Positions 1-5,295 of a DNA stretch of 6,968 bases are shown one piece after another (position 1 is the first letter of the stretch; the number at the start of each line of letters is the position of its first letter). The DNA is from Pseudomonadota bacterium (GTDB taxonomy: Bacteria; Pseudomonadota; Gammaproteobacteria; Acidithiobacillales; Acidithiobacillaceae). The stretch spans positions 1 through 6,968 of the forward strand of contig JAKAFG010000104.1 in assembly GCA_021818125.1 (NCBI GenBank). Reading direction: 5' to 3'. Under the pieces are notes generated by a model, which did not search any database, was not told where the DNA came from, and was given only the letters and a program-made list of their open reading frames with translations. Position numbers and translations under genes: made by a program.

Positions 1-618
1 GATTTTGCGCCATTATCGCCTTTTTTCGAGCAGATGGAGCATCTTTCCAGCCCACCGGAAAGTGTCGAAATCCTCGCCGCCATCCTCAAGATTCTGGCAC
101 AGAGCTACGAAGACGCCCTGCACCAACTCAATGCCGCCATCCACGATAACGAGCAGCAACTGGACTGGACCCAGAGCAATGGTGACTTTTTTACCCTGCT
201 GGAGATCAGCAAGAGCCTGACCCGCTTTGAGGTGGCGCTGGTGGGCAATATTGCGACGGCCTTCAAGATTTCCCGTTTGCCGGAAATCCGCGACGATCTG
301 CCCGCCGCCCAGCAGATCGACGCTGCTCTGCTGGAATTGCAGGTGGCCCATGAGCGGGCGCGGGTCTATGCCGGGACCAGTACGTCGATGATGGACGCCT
401 ACGCGGGCATGGTGCAGAACAACATCAATCATGGCCTGAAAGTAGTGACGGTGCTGGCCATGATCTTTTATGTGCCGAGTCTGCTGGCGACTCTTTACGG
501 GGTGAATACGACCCTGCCGTTCCAGAAGACAGACTGGATTTTTTGGGTCGTGCTGGGTCTGGGGGCGAGCATTTCTACGGGGCTGGCACTGATTTTCAGG
601 CGGAAGGGCTGGATATGA
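1..618 (+). CDS. CorA-family divalent cation transporter, C-terminal part (5' end outside window), GVN variant
   Basis: The reading frame is open from base 1, giving 205 visible residues; the N-terminal cytoplasmic domain lies upstream of the window. CorA proteins are pentameric inner-membrane channels for Mg2+ or other divalent cations. Visible are the long stalk helix, the pre-membrane segment (A133-Y134, N140-N141, K147), a first membrane helix at about 148-166, the signature loop Y166-G167-V168-N169, a second helix at about 178-198 and the basic tail RRKGWI. The loop is GVN rather than GMN. GxN variants are known in this superfamily and are sometimes linked to ions other than Mg2+, so the substrate is open. 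An ATG at 34 exists but has no ribosome binding site and would give a protein lacking most of the family domain, so it is not taken as the start. First of four tandem paralogs. Confidence 0.88.
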   Translation, partial: DFAPLSPFFEQMEHLSSPPESVEILAAILKILAQSYEDALHQLNAAIHDNEQQLDWTQSNGDFFTLLEISKSLTRFEVALVGNIATAFKISRLPEIRDDLPAAQQIDAALLELQVAHERARVYAGTSTSMMDAYAGMVQNNINHGLKVVTVLAMIFYVPSLLATLYGVNTTLPFQKTDWIFWVVLGLGASISTGLALIFRRKGWI

Positions 619-636
619 ACGGGCTGACGGACGCAC

Positions 637-643
637 GGAGGGG
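637..643 (+). promoter_or_regulatory. Ribosome binding site of the second corA-like gene
   Basis: GGAGGGG lies 5 nt before the ATG at 649. It is the strongest Shine-Dalgarno sequence in the array and fixes this start. It sits in the 30-nt spacer after the previous stop codon, so this gene can be loaded independently within the transcript. Confidence 0.7.
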
Positions 644-648
644 TCGGA

Positions 649-1590
649 ATGCTGCATTGGTTTAACGAAAAGACGGATGCTGAACTGAAAGTCACCGCGG
701 ACTTCCAGTGGCCGCCTACCGCAACCTGGATTCAGGTGGTGGCGCCGACAACTGCGGAGCTGGATTTTGTCGCCAAGCATTTGCAGGTGCCGGATTATCT
801 GTTTCAGGACGTCTCCGATGAGGATGAGCGCCCGCGTCTGGAGCGGGAGGGCGATATCGCCCTGATCATTCTCAAGGTGCCCGCCCCCATGCAGGCCGAC
901 GCCGAACTGCGCTTCCGTACCCTGCCCGTGGGGCTCTGGCTCCTGCCCCAGCAGATGGTGACGGCCAGCGCCCAGCCCCTCGCCCTCTGGGAGGAATTGC
1001 GCGGGCAGCGTCTGCGCGGCAAGACCCTGCATGTGCGCGGCCTGCTCGCGGAGATTTTTCAGGCCATCGCCAGGGACTATCTGCGCGCCCTGCGCATCAT
1101 CAACGCCGAAATCGCCGCCACCGAGAAAATCCTCCGCGATTCCCAGAATAACCGGGAGTTTTTCCGCCTCCTGGCCCTCAATAAAAGCCTCATCCTCTTT
1201 TCTTCGGCGCTCAAGGGCAACATCTCGGTGGCGCAGCAAACCATGCGGCTGCCGCTGCTCAAACAGGACGAGGGCGATCTGGAAGACATCGCCGACGCCC
1301 TCATTGATCTTCAGCAGGCGCGGGATATGACCGAGATTTACGCCTCCACCATTACCAATATGATGGATGCCTATGTCGGCGTGCTGCAGAACAATATCAG
1401 CAACACCCTGAAAATCATCACGGCCTGGACCGTGGTCGTGGCGGCACCCGCGACGGTGGCGAGCATTTACGGAATGAACGTACCCCTGCCCCTGCAGCAC
1501 TGGGCCTATGCGTGGCCCGTGCTCATGGGGGGCGGATTTGTAGTATCCGGGATGCTGTTCATGATTTTCCGCAAGAAAGACTGGATCTGA
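649..1590 (+). CDS. corA: CorA-family magnesium/divalent cation transporter with intact GMN motif
   Basis: 313 residues, a normal length for bacterial CorA. Residues 1 to about 130 form the mixed cytoplasmic domain, and about 131-255 form the stalk helices, including a segment with F171-F172, L175 and N178-K179-S180 typical of this subgroup. The pre-membrane segment carries D240-A241-Y242, N248-N249 and K255. The first membrane helix is about 256-274, then Y274-G275-M276-N277, a short periplasmic loop, the second helix at about 286-307 and the tail RKKDWI. The GMN motif forms the periplasmic mouth of the pore and is needed for Mg2+ transport in studied members. This is the only copy here with the full signature, so it is the best candidate for a working pore subunit. 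The next gene follows after 9 nt. The symbol is family-level; the exact ion cannot be read from sequence. Confidence 0.92.
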   Translation: MLHWFNEKTDAELKVTADFQWPPTATWIQVVAPTTAELDFVAKHLQVPDYLFQDVSDEDERPRLEREGDIALIILKVPAPMQADAELRFRTLPVGLWLLPQQMVTASAQPLALWEELRGQRLRGKTLHVRGLLAEIFQAIARDYLRALRIINAEIAATEKILRDSQNNREFFRLLALNKSLILFSSALKGNISVAQQTMRLPLLKQDEGDLEDIADALIDLQQARDMTEIYASTITNMMDAYVGVLQNNISNTLKIITAWTVVVAAPATVASIYGMNVPLPLQHWAYAWPVLMGGGFVVSGMLFMIFRKKDWI

Positions 1591-1599
1591 GCGCGCGCC

Positions 1600-2499
1600 A
1601 TGGGCTGCCAGTTTTACGATAAGACCGCAGGGGCCTGGATCGCCGCCGAACGCTATACGGCAGACGGGCTTTTTTTGCTGACGCCGGAGCAGGTGCATCG
1701 GTGTCCGCAATTAGAAACCGCGCTGCGGCACGGCGTAGAACAACGTCTTTATTGTCACAACGACGAGATGACCCTGCGCCTGCCCGTAGCACTGCTGGAG
1801 GAAGATGCGCAATTCGGCACGGTGGCGCGGATGGCGCACTTGACCCTGCATCATACGCCGCAGAGTCTCGCGATTCTGGGCGAGAAGGCGCTGATCCAGC
1901 CGTTGCAGCAGGACTGGCTGGGCGAGTTACGGCAAACCGCTATGGACGAACTGCTGCAACGCGTACTGCTGAGTGTCATCTATAGTCACGAGCGGGTAGC
2001 GCGGGTGCTGGTAGAGCGTTTGCAGGCGCTGCGCATGGCCCTGAAAACCGCCATGGGCAACGCGGAACTGCGGCAGATTGTCGCCCTGAATCGCGACCTC
2101 GGCGAACTGGTTATCGCCCTACGGGAAACCGGCCTTATTCTCCGCGATGCGCTGCGCGCCACACCCGGTGAATCACCGGTCTATTCCTTGCTGGACGCGG
2201 CATTGCGCGAGCAGCACCGGATAGAGGACAGCGTGAATCTGATTCATGAGCGCTATCTGGCCGTGACCAATGCCTATAATGGCATCATCCAGAACAATGC
2301 CCATACGGTGATGAAGGTCATGACGGTATGGCTGGCCCTGCTCATGATGCCCATCGCCTTTATCATGCCCTGGCACATGATGACGCCCCTGCCTCTTGAG
2401 CATTGGCATTATCTCTGGTTCGGATTACTCGCCTATGTCTTTGGCGTGACGTGGCTGTTCGCGCGCTGGGCACGTAAACACGGCTTCTTTTCCATGTGA
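1600..2499 (+). CDS. CorA-like two-helix membrane protein lacking the GxN signature (WHMM)
   Basis: 299 residues, aligning with its neighbours through the C-terminal half. It has a long helical stalk (about 110-235), the pre-membrane segment with N224-A225-Y226, N232-N233 and K239, a first membrane helix at about 240-256, the loop, a second helix at about 270-290 and the basic tail RWARKHGFFSM. The loop PLPLEHW at 263-269 aligns with PLPLQHW in the previous gene. This places W258-H259-M260-M261 opposite Y-G-M-N, so both the glycine and the asparagine are lost. The N-terminal domain (1 to about 105) is weakly similar to the others. The start is 9 nt after the previous stop with no clear Shine-Dalgarno, suggesting translational coupling. 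The frame is undamaged. It may be a non-conducting or regulatory subunit of a mixed pentamer, or a protein with a new role; both are inference. Confidence 0.82.
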   Translation: MGCQFYDKTAGAWIAAERYTADGLFLLTPEQVHRCPQLETALRHGVEQRLYCHNDEMTLRLPVALLEEDAQFGTVARMAHLTLHHTPQSLAILGEKALIQPLQQDWLGELRQTAMDELLQRVLLSVIYSHERVARVLVERLQALRMALKTAMGNAELRQIVALNRDLGELVIALRETGLILRDALRATPGESPVYSLLDAALREQHRIEDSVNLIHERYLAVTNAYNGIIQNNAHTVMKVMTVWLALLMMPIAFIMPWHMMTPLPLEHWHYLWFGLLAYVFGVTWLFARWARKHGFFSM

Positions 2500-2502
2500 G
2501 GG
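2498..2502 (+). promoter_or_regulatory. Ribosome binding site overlapping the preceding stop codon
   Basis: GAGGG at 2498-2502 overlaps the TGA of the third corA-like gene and lies 7 nt before the ATG at 2510. A second in-frame ATG follows at 2513 and could serve as well. The overlap suggests coupled translation of the third and fourth genes. Confidence 0.5.
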
Positions 2503-2509
2503 CAGCTCC

Positions 2510-3424
2510 ATGATGCGCATCACCCGCGATTCTCTGCTATCCGGGAACGCCAACCGGCGGAGCTGGATGGCGTTGGTCGCCCCCTCGGCCAACGAGCTGA
2601 CGCAGGCAGCGACGACCCTGGACATCCCCGAGAGCTTTCTGCGCAAACGCCTGGAGGGCGAGGCGTCGCGCCCACTGATCAAAGAGGAGCGGTTGATTTC
2701 TCTGCAATTCCAGGTGCCCATGCCGGAAGCGGGCGCAGCAGGACAATTCACGCTGGTGCCCCTGAGTCTGTATTTCGTACCCGGCTATTTTGTCACCCTG
2801 GCCGAGCAGGAGATTCCCTTCCTGAGCCGGCTGATTGACCCGCGGAAACCACGTAAGCGCTGGGAACTGGTCCTGCGCATCATCGCCGAAGTCACGCGCA
2901 ATTATCTGCCTACAGCGCGTTCAGTGGCTCGGGAGATGGCCGTGGTGGAGCGGGATCTGCGCCAGGCCCAGCGCCATGACGTGGTGTACCGCGGCCTGGA
3001 TATTAATGACCGCCTGCTGTCGCTCGATCTGGGCCTGCTGCAACTGGAATATGTGGTCAGTGAAATCGGCCATTTCTTGCCCGCCGAGGATGCTGACTTG
3101 ATGGAAATCCATGAAGATACACGCATTGAGCTGTCCCAGGTGCGGGATCAGGTAGACAGTGACCAGGCGACTATCAGTGAATTGTTGGAATCCTATGCCT
3201 ACGTGGTCCACAACAACGTAAACCACCTGTTCAAGTTCATGGCGGCACTGATTATTCTGGCGACCATACCGCTCTTCATACCGGGAGCTGCGGCCATGAA
3301 CGTGCCGCTGGGGCCTTTTCCGCACTGGCGTTACGGCTTTGTCGTGGTGACAGGCGGGCTGGTGCTGGTGGAGGTGCTGACGGCCTGGGTGTTTTACCGC
3401 AAGGGGTGGTTGCGGTTGGATTGA
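2510..3424 (+). CDS. CorA-like membrane protein with AMN in place of GMN
   Basis: 304 residues, a normal CorA length. The N-terminal cytoplasmic domain is about 1-115 and the helical stalk about 116-240. The pre-membrane segment has S228-Y229, N235-N236 and K242. The first membrane helix is about 243-259, followed by A261-A262-M263-N264 where the others have Y-G-M-N, then VPLG. The second helix is about 275-296 and the tail YRKGWLRLD. The M and N of the signature are kept but the glycine is alanine. Mutations of the GMN triplet abolish Mg2+ transport in studied CorA proteins, so activity or ion choice is uncertain, though the frame is intact. Last gene of the array; the next gene is convergent and 29 nt away. 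I see no GC hairpin with a T run between them. Confidence 0.88.
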   Translation: MMRITRDSLLSGNANRRSWMALVAPSANELTQAATTLDIPESFLRKRLEGEASRPLIKEERLISLQFQVPMPEAGAAGQFTLVPLSLYFVPGYFVTLAEQEIPFLSRLIDPRKPRKRWELVLRIIAEVTRNYLPTARSVAREMAVVERDLRQAQRHDVVYRGLDINDRLLSLDLGLLQLEYVVSEIGHFLPAEDADLMEIHEDTRIELSQVRDQVDSDQATISELLESYAYVVHNNVNHLFKFMAALIILATIPLFIPGAAAMNVPLGPFPHWRYGFVVVTGGLVLVEVLTAWVFYRKGWLRLD

Positions 3425-3453
3425 CCGGCACTCGCTGCGCTAAGAGGGGCAGT

Positions 3454-4209
3454 TCAACGCGCGCTCCTGGGCTTACTGGCACTATCGCCTGGGCCGGGCC
3501 GACCGACCGGGATCAGGTAAAGCGGGCGCGCGTCGGCGGGAAGACCCAGGATTGCCGCAACCCGCGCGTCGACGAAGGCGCCGATAGGCACGCCGCCGAG
3601 CCCCAGGGCGGTGGCCTGCAGGAGAAGGTTCTGGGCGGCATGGCCGGCCTCCCGCTCGAGGTAGGCGATTCCCCTGGGACCGTATTTTCCGGTGGTGCGT
3701 CTTTCCACCGCGGTCAGCACGACCACGCCGGGCGCCTTGGAGATGCTGGGCTGGCCCAATGCCGCGGCGGCGAGATTCGCCCTTTTGTCCCCCTGGCTCA
3801 CGCGGACAAGCCGGTGGGCGCGGGGGAGGTAGCGATAGATGCCGGGCGCGAGGCCGCTGACGTTGCCGGCGACGAAGTAGGTTTCGAGTGGATAGAGGGC
3901 GCCGGCGGAAGGCGTAGTCCGCAGCCCCTGCGGGCTGGTCACCCCCTGGGCCGCCCAAAGCAGTTGAGACACCTCCTTCAGGGTCAGGGCCGTGGCGGCG
4001 AAATCCCTGAGGGAGCGCCTCTGGCGCAGGGCGCGTTCGACCGGATAATGACTTTCCGTAAGCGGTTGAGGCAGGGTAACGACGTCCATGGCCTGGGCAC
4101 TCGCCATCCGCACTGCGCCGCCGCAGGTGGCCGGCCCGAAAAGCATAAGCAGCATCAGCGCCAGGGAAAGACGCGCGTTACGAAACCCATGCTTACGCCA
4201 AAGACGCAT
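3454..4209 (-). CDS. Exported SagB/ThcOx-type nitroreductase-family flavoprotein
   Basis: 251 residues from the ATG at 4209. Nitroreductase-fold enzymes bind FMN and move electrons from a reduced donor. The SagB/ThcOx branch includes azoline dehydrogenases of peptide modification pathways, but many members stand alone with unknown substrates. Motifs seen: R64-R65-S66-L67-R68-D69-F70, the FMN-site style PSAGALYPLE at 100-109, and GLGGVPIGAF at 203-212 near the C-terminus. Residues 1-40 look like a Sec signal peptide: a basic start (R5, K6, R10, R13), a hydrophobic core at about 14-26, and cleavage after ASA or AQA near 38-40. The frame is open to 4365, but residues ahead of 4209 encode part of a broken antitoxin, so the longer form is rejected. 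No good ribosome binding site precedes 4209; an ATG at 4230 is an alternative. No YcaO or precursor-peptide gene is nearby, so azole formation is not implied. Confidence 0.85.
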   Translation of the reverse strand: MRLWRKHGFRNARLSLALMLLMLFGPATCGGAVRMASAQAMDVVTLPQPLTESHYPVERALRQRRSLRDFAATALTLKEVSQLLWAAQGVTSPQGLRTTPSAGALYPLETYFVAGNVSGLAPGIYRYLPRAHRLVRVSQGDKRANLAAAALGQPSISKAPGVVVLTAVERRTTGKYGPRGIAYLEREAGHAAQNLLLQATALGLGGVPIGAFVDARVAAILGLPADARPLYLIPVGRPGPGDSASKPRSAR

Positions 4210-4326
4210 CCAACCGGGCCAGCATTTCGTTAACATGCACATACACACCAGTTGCTCGGCCTCTTCCCTCGCCAACAAACCACGAGCGACAAATTCCCGC
4301 TGCGTTTCCCGATGCGCGATAGCAGG
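4193..4326 (-). pseudogene. Frameshifted C-terminal remnant of a type II antitoxin (RHH/ParD-like)
   Basis: On the minus strand, codons from about 4326 to 4252 read RETQREFVARGLLAREEAEQ near their end. A shift of one base at 4252 continues in another frame as TGVYVHVNEMLARLDASLA and a TAA at 4195-4193. Joined, the two pieces resemble the tail of small antitoxins that follow the pattern 'FxARGLxxxEEAxxTGxYVxxDEVLARLDxxLA', known next to RelE/ParE toxins; this match is from memory. The N-terminal DNA-binding part is missing: the sequence ahead of it belongs to mazF, which stops 12 nt upstream at 4338. No partner toxin follows; the nitroreductase begins within the remnant. The simplest reading is a decayed toxin-antitoxin pair cut by rearrangement on both sides. 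Confidence 0.55.
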
Positions 4327-4337
4327 CGAACGGCCTT

Positions 4338-4679
4338 CTACATCTTTCGTCCAACCAAGACACATGCCTTAGCCCTTGTCTCATCCAATTCTTGTGGTGT
4401 AGCCCGACCTTTGAAGCAGGCTTGACGTTCTTTCCAGTCCATATTCTTCACCTGATCTGCGAGTGCCACGCCAGGGCTTTTGCCCGTTATCTGCACCTCG
4501 AACGGGTATCCCTTGGTCTGCGTCGTCATGGGGCAGCAAATCATAAGCCCCGTTTTACCGTTGTAACTCGCCGGAGTCAGGACAAGAGCTGGCCTGTGGC
4601 CCTTTTGTTCGTGGCCAGCCTGTGGATCAAACTGCAACCAGACAATATCTCCTGCTTCCGGGATATAGGAGCCGCGCAT
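4338..4679 (-). CDS. mazF: MazF/PemK-family endoribonuclease toxin
   Basis: 113 residues, the usual MazF length (about 110). MazF is a cytoplasmic, sequence-specific mRNA interferase that stops growth when free of its antitoxin. The whole protein follows the E. coli MazF/ChpB pattern: G10-D11 with W14 in the first strand, F17-D18-P19, then E24-Q25-x-x-H28-R29-P30-A31 with the catalytic-type R29, T52-T53-Q54 with the second active-site residue, K56-G57-Y58-P59-F60-E61-V62, and V70-A71-L72-A73-D74-Q75-V76-K77. Nothing essential appears to be missing. The start overlaps the mazE stop by one base (TGATG), and AAGGAA at 4693-4688 lies 8 nt before it. Both features mark the usual coupled antitoxin-then-toxin order. 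Confidence 0.95.
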   Translation of the reverse strand: MRGSYIPEAGDIVWLQFDPQAGHEQKGHRPALVLTPASYNGKTGLMICCPMTTQTKGYPFEVQITGKSPGVALADQVKNMDWKERQACFKGRATPQELDETRAKACVLVGRKM

Positions 4680-4918
4680 CAGAGCAGTTCCTTGCCCACC
4701 GCAGGCCCGAAATCAACCGCCCCATGCACATTCTCGGGCGTAATGGCCGCCACCATTTCGTCCAGGTTAAAACCTGACCGAAGCGGCTCGATGATGATAC
4801 GCCCACCTTCTTCCCGCACATCAACGGCTTCGTCCAGGTGCAATTTGGCTGCATCCATCACGGCGGCGGGCATACGCACGGCTGCACTGTTTCCCCATTT
4901 CTTCACAATCACCCGCAT
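4679..4918 (-). CDS. mazE: MazE/AbrB-family antitoxin
   Basis: 79 residues, close to the E. coli MazE length of 82. It neutralises MazF by binding it through an acidic, flexible C-terminus and represses its own promoter through a dimeric swapped-hairpin domain. Visible are the opening V3-x-V5-K6-K7-W8-G9-N10-S11 and A13-V14-R15-M16-P17, the classic AbrB/MazE start, and a second strand with V32-D33-V34 and I46-I47-I48-E49-P50. The tail from about residue 55 carries F/D/E residues suited to the MazF groove. The start has a weak AGGGA 9 nt ahead (4932-4928). Confidence 0.93.
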   Translation of the reverse strand: MRVIVKKWGNSAAVRMPAAVMDAAKLHLDEAVDVREEGGRIIIEPLRSGFNLDEMVAAITPENVHGAVDFGPAVGKELL

Positions 4919-4923
4919 GACAG

Positions 4924-4967
4924 ATCGTCCCTATATGTATCGTCTTTGTTTATACTATACCGTCTTT
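4924..4967. repeat. Phased direct repeats in the mazE leader (candidate MazEF operator)
   Basis: Plus-strand TATCGTCTTT (4938-4947) and TACCGTCTTT (4958-4967) differ at one base and are exactly 20 bp apart, two helical turns. A shorter copy, ATCGTC, is at 4924-4929. The full copies flank or overlap the likely -10 box, where MazE or MazEF autorepression would act. That these are the operator is inference. Confidence 0.4.
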
Positions 4968-4979
4968 TGTGCTGGTCAA
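4952..4979 (-). promoter_or_regulatory. Probable mazEF promoter
   Basis: On the minus strand TTGACC (4979-4974) is followed after 16 bp by TAGTAT (4957-4952), giving plausible -35 and -10 boxes about 34 nt ahead of the mazE start. TATAGT and TATAAA nearby are alternative -10 elements, so the exact start of transcription is open. The boxes sit inside the AT-rich repeat region described separately. Confidence 0.5.
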
Positions 4980-4985
4980 CCTACT

Positions 4986-5220
4986 GTTGACATCCTCTTC
5001 GCCCTCAGCCTGTGGCTGCCGCTCTTGAAAGCGGGAATGATGAGGATTCCTTCCTGCCAGCAGCGGCCCTACTTCAGCCGCTTCGATTGACCCATTCCCT
5101 TTGTCCTCGATGCGAGGGAGGCAATCCACGCCCGGTTTATAAGCCGGGCGATACATGCGTGGGGGCGGGGAGTGTGCCTTGAGCGCGGGCGAAGAACAGT
5201 CTGAGGTTCGCCGGGCGCCT
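4986..5220 (+). ncRNA. Candidate structured RNA, HEARO/omega-RNA-like, without its nuclease gene
   Basis: This gene-free stretch can form many local helices: ATCCTC 4992-4997 with GAGGAT 5042-5047, enclosing hairpins CAGCC/GGCTG (5006-5018) and CCGCT/AGCGG (5019-5034); AGCGGC/GCCGCT (5062-5082); GATTG 5085-5089 with CAATC 5122-5126, enclosing CCTCG/CGAGG (5105-5117); CGCCCGG/CCGGGCG (5129-5150), a 22-nt palindrome with one mismatched pair, extended by CCACG 5126-5130 with CGTGG 5158-5162; and GTGCC 5174-5178 with GGCGC 5214-5218 around GGCGAA/TTCGCC (5188-5212). The end TTGACATCCTC (GAGGATGTCAA on the other strand) and the GATTGACC...GAGGCAATCC arrangement resemble HEARO RNAs, the guide-scaffold RNAs of IscB, and the ends of IS200/IS605-type elements. 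That resemblance is from memory. No iscB or tnpB frame follows. Strand is the less certain part: an IS605 right end or TnpB guide RNA would read on the minus strand. Confidence 0.5.
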
Positions 5221-5232
5221 TCCGAATCCATC

Positions 5233-5295
5233 TTCTGAAGAAAAACTGTGGATTTTGTGCTATTCTGAAGAAAATCTTCGGGGGCTGAAGAAAAA
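5233..5295 (+). repeat. Three phased CTGAAGAAAA repeats ahead of fic
   Basis: TTCTGAAGAAAAA (5233-5245), TTCTGAAGAAAA (5263-5274) and CTGAAGAAAAA (5285-5295) share the core CTGAAGAAAA, with core starts at 5235, 5265 and 5285. The steps of 30 and 20 bp put all three on the same helix face. The first two are also small dyads (TTCT..AGAA). The second overlaps the likely -10 box and the third touches the fic start codon, as expected for a repressor or autoregulatory site. The binding protein is unknown. Confidence 0.5.
5258..5266 (+). promoter_or_regulatory. Possible extended -10 promoter of fic
   Basis: TGCTATTCT has the TGn extension and a TATTCT hexamer, 29 nt before the fic ATG. The region 17 bp upstream (AAGAAA) is a poor -35 box and is covered by the first CTGAAGAAAA repeat, so an activator or weak basal expression is possible. 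Confidence 0.35.

Noticed and set aside
13..1710. A 565-codon open frame on the minus strand across the first three corA-like genes.
   Set aside because: It is antisense to clear CorA proteins, has low-complexity His/Gly/Arg-rich content with no recognisable domain, and arises naturally opposite GC-rich codons.
3425..3453. Possible bidirectional terminator between the convergent genes.
   Set aside because: No stable inverted repeat followed by a T run could be found in the 29-nt gap.
3406..4233. A 275-codon plus-strand frame opposite the nitroreductase gene.
   Set aside because: It shows no domain, has shadow-type composition, and overlaps the end of the fourth corA-like gene; the minus-strand product has clear family motifs.
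4210..4365. A 52-residue N-terminal extension of the nitroreductase.
   Set aside because: It encodes part of a frameshifted antitoxin and would bury the signal peptide, so the start at 4209 is preferred.
4392..5090. A 232-codon plus-strand frame over mazEF and the intergenic region.
   Set aside because: It is antisense to the well-supported mazE and mazF genes and has no recognisable domain.
5006..5150. Repeated hairpins considered as a CRISPR array or integron-type attachment site.
   Set aside because: The hairpins differ in sequence and spacing, so there is no repeat-spacer pattern, and no integrase or Cas gene is present.
4950..5231. A 93-codon minus-strand frame in the intergenic region, considered as a tnpB 3' end.
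   Set aside because: No zinc-ribbon cysteines or RuvC-like residues are visible. The stretch is better explained by RNA structure, though an IS200/IS605 end remains possible.
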